A stretch of 39,040 nt of DNA from Dysgonamonadaceae bacterium. GTDB taxonomy: Bacteria; Bacteroidota; Bacteroidia; Bacteroidales; Azobacteroidaceae. The stretch lies in NCBI GenBank assembly GCA_031269685.1, contig JAISYU010000054.1:1-39040 (forward strand), read 5' to 3'. Made by a program: the position numbers and the translations under genes. The notes under the pieces were generated by a model. It did not search any database. It was not told the origin of the DNA and saw only the letters and a list, made by a program, of their open reading frames with translations. Of this stretch, positions 18,924 through 26,905 are shown piece by piece (the stretch's first letter is position 1; the number at the start of each line of letters is the position of its first letter).

Positions 18924-19448
18924 TCACCACTCAAATACACGGTTATTTGAATATTTGCAGCCCTTATAATCATGAAACCGCCCAAAGGTAATTATTTTAC
19001 CGGTCGCTTGATTCAGCAAGGCAAAGCGTGAACACTCAAAAATTGCACATTGTTCTAACAATTCACCGACTTCATCTGAATCAAACCCATATTCATTAAT
19101 AACAGGCACAACATCGTTAATAAAAAATATCTCGCTGTCGGTCTGGTCGTTTTTTGCTTTGACATTGTGCAAAACGCCATTATGAGAGAAGCAAACACCG
19201 TCTTGTTTGAACGGGTGGCTATTTGAAGTTTTTACTGAGCCTTGCGTTGCAAACCTGAAATGCAACACGCAAGGCTCGTTTGTCTCTACCTTGCCGACTT
19301 CATTTAGAAACCGCTCAATAGAAAGTGTCTTAAACAACCTTCTCTTTGTGCAGAACCCGAACCCATGCGGGTTGTACACAGCCGCTTTTCGCAGCATATT
19401 TTCAGACGGTAATTTAATACCAGCCTCTTTAACTATGATTACACACAT
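18924..19448 (-). CDS. Class II glutamine amidotransferase domain protein
   Basis: N-terminal Cys nucleophile (MCVIIVKEAG), LHFRFATQGSVKTSNSHPF, FSHNGVLHN, TDSEIFF. Confidence 0.85.
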   Translation of the reverse strand: MCVIIVKEAGIKLPSENMLRKAAVYNPHGFGFCTKRRLFKTLSIERFLNEVGKVETNEPCVLHFRFATQGSVKTSNSHPFKQDGVCFSHNGVLHNVKAKNDQTDSEIFFINDVVPVINEYGFDSDEVGELLEQCAIFECSRFALLNQATGKIITFGRFHDYKGCKYSNNRVFEW

Positions 19449-19771
19449 ATTTTTATCAAATTTGCCTTTTTAAAACATCTAAATTCTTGCCGTTCAGTAT
19501 CATAATAGATCTGTACCGTGTCGTTTTTTGCCCGCCGGTCGTTGCCTGATATTTCAGGCATTATCGCCGGTGAAAATGTGCCGTATGCTTCGCGTAAAGT
19601 TGAATCTACCTTTTGATAGTAGAATTTCACTATACGCTGTTTGAAGGCAAACAGCAGTTTAATATTTAACCATGCAGCCCTCAAAGCCTCTGACATCGTA
19701 AAACCATTACGCTTTACAAACTGCCACGCAAGGCGCATTATCTCTCTTAGTGTTGTACTATTGATTTTCAT
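19439..19771 (-). CDS. DUF2693/SH3-like beta-barrel type protein
   Basis: REIMRLAWQFVKRNGFTMSEALRAAW...VKFYYQKVDSTLREAYGTFSPAIMPEISG...DTVQIYYDTERQEFRCFKKANLI. Confidence 0.6.
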   Translation of the reverse strand: MKINSTTLREIMRLAWQFVKRNGFTMSEALRAAWLNIKLLFAFKQRIVKFYYQKVDSTLREAYGTFSPAIMPEISGNDRRAKNDTVQIYYDTERQEFRCFKKANLIKICV

Positions 19772-19797
19772 TTTTTTTACATGTTAAAGCCGCACCC

Positions 19798-20661
19798 TTA
19801 TGCAAGGGTTGCGGCGCGGTTAATAAAATATTGTTTGTCGCTCTCTGTTATAAATGGTATTGCTGAGATTTCTGTTACAGGCTCTGTTAATTGTGTCAAT
19901 TTTGAAAACTCAATTAACAGAATTACAAAGCGTAACCACATCGCAATTTTATCAGGGTCGGTTGTGCCTTGATGCTGTCTAAATTCAAGGGTGTTGTGTC
20001 TCAAATATGAAACAGGGTTTAACTTAAAATACCGATCTGACCGAAACAAGTTAGATATTTCGGCACGATCAGCGGTCGCTTTGATGCTTTCGACGCTTAT
20101 TGTTTTAAGAGACTTACAATAAATATTGTCGTTTGCCCGCCTCGACTTTGACATAAACTTGTCAATTACACCTTCTAAATAATAGTAGTTGACGAAGACG
20201 TTCTTGTAATGAACATCATCTACATTTTGCAGCCCGATATGCACGTGCAAGCCACATGTTTTATTGACTTTTGCACCCGCTTCGTTAAGAGCGTCACAAA
20301 CTTTCTGTAATTTGTTCAGGTCTCTCTCTGATTTTAAGACAGGCGTAACGACTTCTAAACAATTACCATCAGCACCACCTGATATAGAACTGTCAGACAC
20401 CACTTTAAAATGGTTTTTCGATTTGTGGTTGTAATTTTCAAAAACCACTGCTACGCCTTTCTTTGACGCAATTTGAATAAATTGCTCTTTTTTTACGTTG
20501 AAACATTCTATTTCAACGCCCGCCGTTACGAAACGACTTTTGTCGTAATCGTTTATTATACGGCTCGCTTCTCTGGCTGTTAAGCCGATCTCAACAAGCG
20601 ATTTGCGCTTGTTTTGGTTTGTGTCTGTGCTTGTTAGCACGTTTTTAATTCTTTCGTTCAT
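19798..20661 (-). CDS. Amidoligase (glutamine-synthetase-like COOH-NH2 ligase) family protein
   Basis: FVTAGVEIECFN, VVSDSSISGGADGNCLEVVTPVL, NKTCGLHVHIGL, YLRHNTLEFRQHQGTTDPDKIAMWLRFV. Confidence 0.83.
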   Translation of the reverse strand: MNERIKNVLTSTDTNQNKRKSLVEIGLTAREASRIINDYDKSRFVTAGVEIECFNVKKEQFIQIASKKGVAVVFENYNHKSKNHFKVVSDSSISGGADGNCLEVVTPVLKSERDLNKLQKVCDALNEAGAKVNKTCGLHVHIGLQNVDDVHYKNVFVNYYYLEGVIDKFMSKSRRANDNIYCKSLKTISVESIKATADRAEISNLFRSDRYFKLNPVSYLRHNTLEFRQHQGTTDPDKIAMWLRFVILLIEFSKLTQLTEPVTEISAIPFITESDKQYFINRAATLA

Positions 20662-20751
20662 TCTTGTTCTTATTTAATTTATTAAATATTTATCTTTTAT
20701 AAAGAGCCGCAAATTAAATACAAATATTTAACATGAACAAATCATTTTTAT

Positions 20752-20776
20752 GTTATAAAACATGTTTTTATATAAC
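20752..20776. promoter_or_regulatory. Imperfect palindrome, candidate operator between amidoligase and XRE gene
   Basis: GTTATAAAACATGTTTTTATATAAC centred on ACATGT in the divergent intergenic region. Confidence 0.4.
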
Positions 20777-20851
20777 TCACTATTATTCAATGAAATAAAA
20801 TTTTGTTAAAGTTTGTTAAATATTAAGTGTATAGGTATTATGAGTACCCTA

Positions 20852-20884
20852 TTGTATAACTGTCAAGTTATTTTTGTACCTTTG
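20852..20884 (+). promoter_or_regulatory. Bacteroidetes-type promoter for XRE gene
   Basis: -7 TACCTTTG at 20877-20884, weak -33 TTG at 20852. Confidence 0.55.
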
Positions 20885-20917
20885 CAGCCTGAAACAAGTA
20901 ATTAAACTTATATAAAT

Positions 20918-21160
20918 ATGAAGTTAAGAATCGCAGATATTTTAAGAGAAAAAAAACTAACCCAAAAAGAGTTAGCTGCACAAATCAAAATGTCAGAGGT
21001 AGGGTTGTCACAGAGGTTAAACGGCAACCCAACAAAAAACACTCTGGAGAAAATCGCCGCAGCGCTTGACGTTACAGTCACAGAACTTTTCGAGCAACCG
21101 GCAAAGTACGAAATTTCTTGCCCTCACTGTGGAAAGCCGATAAAAGTCTCGGCTGGGTGA
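20918..21160 (+). CDS. XRE-family HTH regulator with C-terminal CxxC zinc-ribbon motif
   Basis: LRIADILREKKLTQKELAAQIKMSEVGLSQRLNGNPTKNTLEKIAAALDV and CPHCGKPI. Confidence 0.85.
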   Translation: MKLRIADILREKKLTQKELAAQIKMSEVGLSQRLNGNPTKNTLEKIAAALDVTVTELFEQPAKYEISCPHCGKPIKVSAG

Positions 21161-21179
21161 GATTCTTTACAGGGACAAA

Positions 21180-21212
21180 AAAAGCCCACCCCGATTGGAG
21201 TGAGCTTCAAAT
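21180..21212. terminator. Terminator-like hairpin between convergent genes
   Basis: AAGCCCACCCC-GATT-GGAGTGAGCTT imperfect stem preceded by an A-run, between the XRE (+) and VRR-NUC (-) genes. Confidence 0.5.
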
Positions 21213-21284
21213 AAATCATATATCCCCCTTCCAGGATAAAGTTTTTATTTGCAGAGAAAATCCAGTAGGACGTTAAATGATTGT

Positions 21285-21626
21285 TTATAAAATATAACCA
21301 TTTACTACGCTAATAAACTCATCGAGAGAGTAACAAACAGCGCATCTGTAACCCTCTGCAATGAGTTGTTTCATTACTTGCTCCTGGTTTGGGGTGGTTT
21401 TGTTCTTGCCTGCTTTCAACTCAATATAAAGCCCGTGAAAGCCTTTTCTTGAAACAGGTATACAAAGGTCAGGAACACCGCTTAAAACTCCCTCCGCTTT
21501 CATTTTGGCGGCTACAATGACATTTCGATGCCCGCCGTTAGGTACTGCGTAGAGTATCATATTCGGATACTGATACCTGAACCACATCACACATGCTACC
21601 TGGATGTCATGCTCGGTTTGTTTCAT
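21285..21626 (-). CDS. VRR-NUC domain nuclease
   Basis: HDIQVACVMWFRYQYPNMILYAVPNGGHR...GVPDLCIPVSRKGFHGLYIELKAGKNKTTPNQEQ. Confidence 0.9.
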   Translation of the reverse strand: MKQTEHDIQVACVMWFRYQYPNMILYAVPNGGHRNVIVAAKMKAEGVLSGVPDLCIPVSRKGFHGLYIELKAGKNKTTPNQEQVMKQLIAEGYRCAVCYSLDEFISVVNGYIL

Positions 21627-21641
21627 TCTCTATTCGTGTAC

Positions 21642-22022
21642 TTAGAAGACACAATCGTCGTCGTCAAACAAATCAGGCTCTCTTTTAGTCATGCAAGTTC
21701 CCATACATGCCATTCCAATCATGCCGTACCGAAACGACAATATCGGGTTTACCGTACAGGGGAAATCAACACAGTTGCACCATGCCTCTTTTTCGTTCAG
21801 ATGTAGGCAGCCGTAACAACCGCTACAATCTGCCCATATCTGTTTCATTCCCTTATTAAACGACATTACTTTGTTCCAGCGTCGCTTCCTTTCGTCTGGC
21901 GTGTACTCGTCGTCTTTTCTTCCCAAGATTTGCTCAAATGAATTATATTGGCAAAGTTCGTCAAATTCAACCGGATACTTTTCCCGAATCCGGTCAATCC
22001 TTTTTTCCGATATTCTTTTCAT
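21642..22022 (-). CDS. Cys-rich hypothetical phage protein
   Basis: CSGCYGCLHLNEKEAWCNCVDFPC cluster. Confidence 0.6.
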   Translation of the reverse strand: MKRISEKRIDRIREKYPVEFDELCQYNSFEQILGRKDDEYTPDERKRRWNKVMSFNKGMKQIWADCSGCYGCLHLNEKEAWCNCVDFPCTVNPILSFRYGMIGMACMGTCMTKREPDLFDDDDCVF

Positions 22023-22055
22023 ATTCTACCGAATCAAAATAAATAACTTCCTCCT

Positions 22056-22355
22056 TCATTTTAATTCAATCGGTCGCCAGTGGGTTGCTTCTACGGGATT
22101 ATCGTTACTTTCCGAATAAAAAATATCATTGCGATTACAAAATTCCGCAACGATAACATCACAATTTTTTGGGGGACGGGGAGTTTTTACAAAATAACAA
22201 CAGCCGTTTTCTTCCGGCAACTCATCCTTAACGCTTATCCATCGTTGAGCAAATTCGACGCCGGCGATGAAGTCTTCTGCAACAAATTCGGCATTTGCCT
22301 TATCTGTCCTTTGGGCGTACTCTTGTGCTGCTTCTTTTTTTGTTTTCATAATCAA
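22056..22355 (-). CDS. DUF551-like hypothetical protein
   Basis: RWISVKDELPEENG ... ATHWRPIELK. Confidence 0.65.
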   Translation of the reverse strand: MIMKTKKEAAQEYAQRTDKANAEFVAEDFIAGVEFAQRWISVKDELPEENGCCYFVKTPRPPKNCDVIVAEFCNRNDIFYSESNDNPVEATHWRPIELK

Positions 22356-23005
22356 TATCTGAATTTTGTAAAGTGAATAATTGTCATACGATCGTTTGTA
22401 TCATAATCTTTGAACCATGCGATAAAATCGTCGCAGGAAAGCCCGTCGTTTACTGCAAGATCTTTATAGGAGAAACACCGCCCTCCTACGCTCACATCGA
22501 GCCGAAGCGGGAAACTGCCTTTAATGTCATTCCCGCCAAAATCAATTGGATGTACGGGAATTATTTTTAATTCCTGTGTTCCAATCCCGCTGTCAATAAC
22601 CGGGATAGCACGTTTGTACTTTTCAGTACTCAACAGTTCGTTTATGAACTCTCTAACTGCACTCGTTCCGAATACGAACAGGTTAGTACTACCTTCCCTA
22701 CTGTAAGGTTTGCCGTTCCATTGATACACGACCAATACGGCGTTACCTTGCTGTACCTTTTCGATACGGTGTTTCCACAATCCTTTTTTGTCGGCGCGGA
22801 TGGTGTGGAGTTTACTTCGTATTGACGGGTCGTTACAATCCCAGTCCATGTAGATAATTTTGTTATCCTTGCCTGAACACATTAAACATCCCTGCCCGTT
22901 AATAACGAACTGTGCAAAATGCGTTTGCTCTCCCGCTCTGGGATGCGTCGCCGGAAAAACGCGGCTCAACGGCATCCAGTAAATTTTAATTTTCTGTTTC
23001 ATCAT
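22352..23005 (-). CDS. Hypothetical phage protein
   Basis: 217-aa ORF overlapping neighbours by a few bases. Confidence 0.6.
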   Translation of the reverse strand: MMKQKIKIYWMPLSRVFPATHPRAGEQTHFAQFVINGQGCLMCSGKDNKIIYMDWDCNDPSIRSKLHTIRADKKGLWKHRIEKVQQGNAVLVVYQWNGKPYSREGSTNLFVFGTSAVREFINELLSTEKYKRAIPVIDSGIGTQELKIIPVHPIDFGGNDIKGSFPLRLDVSVGGRCFSYKDLAVNDGLSCDDFIAWFKDYDTNDRMTIIHFTKFRY

Positions 23006-23228
23006 ATTCTAAATTAATAATTTCATAACTCCATTCGTAAGCATCCGCTTCGCAAATATTTTGGTTTAACCATTCTACGGCGTCTGCATGTTTATCGCTA
23101 TCGAAATTACATCCCCCGCAATCATACACGTCGATAAATTTCTTTAACATCTCATCGGAAATCTCGACATCACAGTAACCTACCTTGTAAGTTACGGTAA
23201 TTTCCAAACTTTTAATTTTCTTTTCCAT
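22986..23228 (-). CDS. Hypothetical phage protein
   Basis: 80-aa acidic ORF in a packed operon. Confidence 0.55.
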   Translation of the reverse strand: MEKKIKSLEITVTYKVGYCDVEISDEMLKKFIDVYDCGGCNFDSDKHADAVEWLNQNICEADAYEWSYEIINLEYDETEN

Positions 23229-23235
23229 ATCTCAA

Positions 23236-23694
23236 TCATTTATAAAGGTTAAAATCCAAAGTGTTTATGTTGATTGCGAGCCCCTCATCAATCAAACCTC
23301 TGTAATCAATTTTTAACTCGTTCAGGTAGTCGAAAAAAACTATTTGATCATTCAACGGATATGTCTTGCCATATCCGTCCATTTTCTGAAATAGTCCTTC
23401 GTTGTAGAAGAATCTAAAAATATTTCTATATTGAGCGTATATTTCACTTCCTTTTATATTAACTACTTGAAAATCACCCTCAGGATACGCTATTTTTGCC
23501 AACTCTATAATCGGCACAATCTCTTTTCCGTTATGCGTGATTGTCCGGTACAGGTCGGATAGAGGGCGTAGGATGGGGATATTGGGTTCCAAAGCAGGAA
23601 GTGAATAAAAAATAGTGACAGTGTTGTCAATATATTTCATTGCCAATCCATACGGCAAATAGCCGATAATGTCTTTTAATTTGAGTTGTCTCAT
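23236..23694 (-). CDS. Hypothetical phage protein
   Basis: 152-aa ORF in operon. Confidence 0.55.
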   Translation of the reverse strand: MRQLKLKDIIGYLPYGLAMKYIDNTVTIFYSLPALEPNIPILRPLSDLYRTITHNGKEIVPIIELAKIAYPEGDFQVVNIKGSEIYAQYRNIFRFFYNEGLFQKMDGYGKTYPLNDQIVFFDYLNELKIDYRGLIDEGLAININTLDFNLYK

Positions 23695-24143
23695 TGTTCT
23701 TCCTCCTCTTCTAAAATGTCTAACAACTCGTTTAACAAGGTGCTTTCAGCTTGTTCATAATTTAGGGTGTCAGGTGAGAAATAAACGGTAGTTCCGCATT
23801 CTGCTTTGCAAATCTCAAAATACCACTCTGTGGCATTTCTCGCAATTAGACCTGTTAAGTTTTTTTCGTCCCTAACCCATTTAAGCGCTAACGCAACTGT
23901 GGGAGTGGCAAAGTCTTCATTATTCTCGAACGTGTCGAAGGTTGGGTCTGCGTACTCACTCTTAAGGAATAAGCGTGTATCCTTGTCTAAGACAGAATTT
24001 AACACATATTCGCCGGTTTCTTCTACGGAATCTGTGAGCGTTCCAGAAAAGTCATATTTATGGGTGCAAGGAAAGTTGAACCCTAATTTTTTTAGCCTTA
24101 CGGCTTGCTCGAAATCAACGAGCGAAAGTTGTTTTTCGTTCAT
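23691..24143 (-). CDS. Hypothetical phage protein
   Basis: 150-aa ORF, ATGA overlap with the downstream gene. Confidence 0.55.
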   Translation of the reverse strand: MNEKQLSLVDFEQAVRLKKLGFNFPCTHKYDFSGTLTDSVEETGEYVLNSVLDKDTRLFLKSEYADPTFDTFENNEDFATPTVALALKWVRDEKNLTGLIARNATEWYFEICKAECGTTVYFSPDTLNYEQAESTLLNELLDILEEEEEQ

Positions 24144-24147
24144 ATAT

Positions 24148-25782
24148 TTAATTTTGAAATTGTTTTAATTCCTTAACCAATGCTTCGCAGAGTACCCGCG
24201 ACATGTTTACCTCGACAGCGTTTCCGATATACTTCTTTAGCTCTGCCTGTGTGCCTATAAGCGTATAATCTTCGGGAAATCCCATTATTCGCTTTAACTC
24301 CGGTATTTTCAACATCCGCATCTTGATGTCAACAATGCCGTACAATGCCATAAATGCCTTTATCCGGCGCATCGGCTCGGTGTCCGTTTCGTAAACTTCA
24401 ATCGCTATTTGTCCGGTTTCTGTGGAAATCAAATAGGGCGGTTTTTTATCCATTCGGGCGATTATGGTAAAACATGGATTTTCTACCGAGCCGCCTGTGC
24501 TCAAGTATTGCGGATTCATTAAGTAATGCGGGCTAACCAACGATAACCGGTCTTTTACCGTGAGGGTAGGCGCTGGGGCTTCTATCGAAACGGCGTTTAT
24601 TTCTTGGTTTGGCTGCCCGTTATACCTGCCTATGAATTGGGCTTGCACTAACTCTTGATTGCCTCCGGTAGCGGTTACGGTGCGGGCTGGTTGGTACACC
24701 GAAAAAACTTTGCTTTTCGGGTTGCCTGTGTTTCGCTGCTGAATGAAACTCGCATTTATTAGTGCGTGATGGTCGATTGGCGTTACCGTGTGTGCGGGTT
24801 CTTCTACTGAAAAATTTTTGCTTTCGGGGTGTCCGCCGTAATACTTTGATAAAAATTTTGTTTGTACTACTCCTAATCTGTTTTGGCAGCTTACTACGGG
24901 GCAAGGCTCATCTATTGACGGCGGTACATGTTTACCTGTTGCGCCGTTTATTGAGTTGTATTTTAATATCCATTTATCCTTACCGCCTGCGACAAATTTT
25001 ATCAATCCTGCGTATATGCGTTCTAATGTCCTATCCGATAGCGGCTTTTTGCGCGTGAAAATGCTTTCGCCTTCGTCCGAAAAGTCTAAAACGTCTTTTA
25101 CCGGCTTCCATTTCCTGGTGTTACCGAACAAACTTTCACTGCCTGTTTTTGAGTAGGCAGGCTTCGGAAATGTAATCGGTAATCCGTTCTTTGCGAAAAT
25201 TCCGAAAAACCGCTTCCTGCTGGTATACGCTCCGTAATTGGCGGCATTTAAAATCCGGTGTTTGAATGTGTAACCGTATTGTTTGACCTGCTTAACCCAT
25301 TGCAGGTATTTACGCCCGTTGTCCTTGCTTATTGGCTTTCCGTTTTCGTCCAAATCTCCCCAGCACATAAATTCCTCAACATTTTCAATCTGGATGTAAT
25401 CGGGATTAATGTCTTCTATGTACCTGAATAAATGTTCTGCAAGTGTCCGGCTGTCGGCATCGCGGGGCTTGCCGCCTTTGGCTTTGCTGAAATTCGTACA
25501 TTCCAAACTCGCATGTAACACTATTAACGCTTCGGGATAAGCGGCTTTCATTTTTTCAATGTGCGCCACGAGCTGCGATAAATCCAATATGCGTATGTCT
25601 TCGGTAAAATGCAGTGCGTCGGGATGGTTGGCTGCGTGGCTGGCGATAGCGTTTGCATCGTGGTTTACGCAAGCGATTACTTTGGCGCATTTTTCGCCTT
25701 TATATTTTGCTTTCTCTACTCCGGTACTTGTACCGCCTGCGCCGCAAAAGAGGTCAATGTATAGAAGTTTAATATTGCTCAT
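24148..25782 (-). CDS. DNA (cytosine-5) methyltransferase with repeat-built variable region
   Basis: LYIDLFCGAGGTSTGVEKA (motif I), ECTNFSKAKGG (motif IV position), IENVEEF (ENV), YGAYTSRKRFFGIFA, RIMGFPEDY, YIGNAVEVNM. Confidence 0.92.
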   Translation of the reverse strand: MSNIKLLYIDLFCGAGGTSTGVEKAKYKGEKCAKVIACVNHDANAIASHAANHPDALHFTEDIRILDLSQLVAHIEKMKAAYPEALIVLHASLECTNFSKAKGGKPRDADSRTLAEHLFRYIEDINPDYIQIENVEEFMCWGDLDENGKPISKDNGRKYLQWVKQVKQYGYTFKHRILNAANYGAYTSRKRFFGIFAKNGLPITFPKPAYSKTGSESLFGNTRKWKPVKDVLDFSDEGESIFTRKKPLSDRTLERIYAGLIKFVAGGKDKWILKYNSINGATGKHVPPSIDEPCPVVSCQNRLGVVQTKFLSKYYGGHPESKNFSVEEPAHTVTPIDHHALINASFIQQRNTGNPKSKVFSVYQPARTVTATGGNQELVQAQFIGRYNGQPNQEINAVSIEAPAPTLTVKDRLSLVSPHYLMNPQYLSTGGSVENPCFTIIARMDKKPPYLISTETGQIAIEVYETDTEPMRRIKAFMALYGIVDIKMRMLKIPELKRIMGFPEDYTLIGTQAELKKYIGNAVEVNMSRVLCEALVKELKQFQN

Positions 25783-25793
25783 CTCATTCCTTC

Positions 25794-26258
25794 CTATTTA
25801 CCTACCCACACGCACCTCACGGAGAACCCTTCTCTGCGGCTGCATATGTTTGCCGGATTGACGTAATCACTGTCGAGATTCAGGTAGAAGGCATTAACAC
25901 CTAAGAATGTACTGCTCCAGTAGTAGCCGGTACTTCCCTGGTTGTACAGCTCTTCTCTATTGTCGCACATGTAGCCGTCAGCCGGCAGGAATGTGGAGTA
26001 GATTGTCTCCTGTTTCAGGGCGTGATTAGCGCCTATCCAGATTCCTCTCTCTTTATAGTCCCAGGTATGACCTGGCTTAAGCATCAGTTTCCACTCATCC
26101 CTTGTCGGGAGCCGCATTCCCTGCCGCTTTGCCAAGTAGAGGGCTCCCTCGTGAGAAAAGAGTTTGCAGCAAAGACCTTCATTCACCCTCTTCAATTTGA
26201 TGCCGTTTATGTCGGCATAGTCAGGGTTGTAACCCTGGTCTTTTTTTGGGTGTATCAT
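25794..26258 (-). CDS. DUF1566/C-type-lectin-fold protein resembling DGR variable proteins
   Basis: RLPTRDEWKLML ... GYYWSSTFLGVNAFYLNLDSDYVNPANICSRREGFSVRCVWVGK. Confidence 0.65.
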   Translation of the reverse strand: MIHPKKDQGYNPDYADINGIKLKRVNEGLCCKLFSHEGALYLAKRQGMRLPTRDEWKLMLKPGHTWDYKERGIWIGANHALKQETIYSTFLPADGYMCDNREELYNQGSTGYYWSSTFLGVNAFYLNLDSDYVNPANICSRREGFSVRCVWVGK

Positions 26259-26271
26259 ATCACTTTTGTAT

Positions 26272-26874
26272 TTAATTTGAACCTTGATGTGTTTCTTCTT
26301 GCGAGAGGGCTATTACTACCCTGTTCGCAATCCGTCGGAATTTCGGATTGAATTTTAGTTCGTCTCCGTACATTTTGACCGAATAAAGTACCGTAGTGCG
26401 GTCTCTGTTGATGCGTTCCGCAATCTGAGACCATTCCATACCGGCTTGCCGGCAATGGTAGGCAAATATCTGTCGTGCATAAACGTAGGGCGTTTTTCTA
26501 CTGCCGGTAGCGTATTCGGAAAGTTCCATGCCTGTCACTTCACGGATGGCTCTCTCTATCCTGTCTATATTGCCTTTACCGGCTTCAAAGATTATCTCTT
26601 TGCCGGTTTCTAATGCGATGTTATGCTCTATTCGGCTTCCGGTGGAATCCGCCCAGCCGTTTAGCATGTAAATAGCATCGCAGGAAAAGAGCGTTTCTAT
26701 GTCTCGTAGGAGATGCTGCTCCCACTTGTGGGATGCGGTTAACCCGTTCTTGGTCGGGTTTACTACCTCAAAGCCTGTCTTTTTCAGAAAATCCTCTGCC
26801 TTCTGAAACCGTTCTTTGACTTTCTCGAACGGCTCTCCTGTTATTTTGCCTGAGATGTAGATACTTTTTTTCAT
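26272..26874 (-). CDS. DUF4406 domain fused to DnaA C-terminal-like HTH
   Basis: SIYISGKITGEPFEKVKERFQKAEDFL (DUF4406) and RKTPYVYARQIFAYHCRQAGMEWSQIAERINRDRTTVLYSVK (DnaA domain IV-like). Confidence 0.78.
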   Translation of the reverse strand: MKKSIYISGKITGEPFEKVKERFQKAEDFLKKTGFEVVNPTKNGLTASHKWEQHLLRDIETLFSCDAIYMLNGWADSTGSRIEHNIALETGKEIIFEAGKGNIDRIERAIREVTGMELSEYATGSRKTPYVYARQIFAYHCRQAGMEWSQIAERINRDRTTVLYSVKMYGDELKFNPKFRRIANRVVIALSQEETHQGSN

Positions 26875-26905
26875 ATTGAAATCCTGTTTTTTTGTTTAGT
26901 GTTTG

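Noticed and set aside
25794-26258. Complete DGR cassette (RT plus template repeat) in this window
   Set aside because: No reverse transcriptase ORF and no second copy of the variable-region sequence found by eye.
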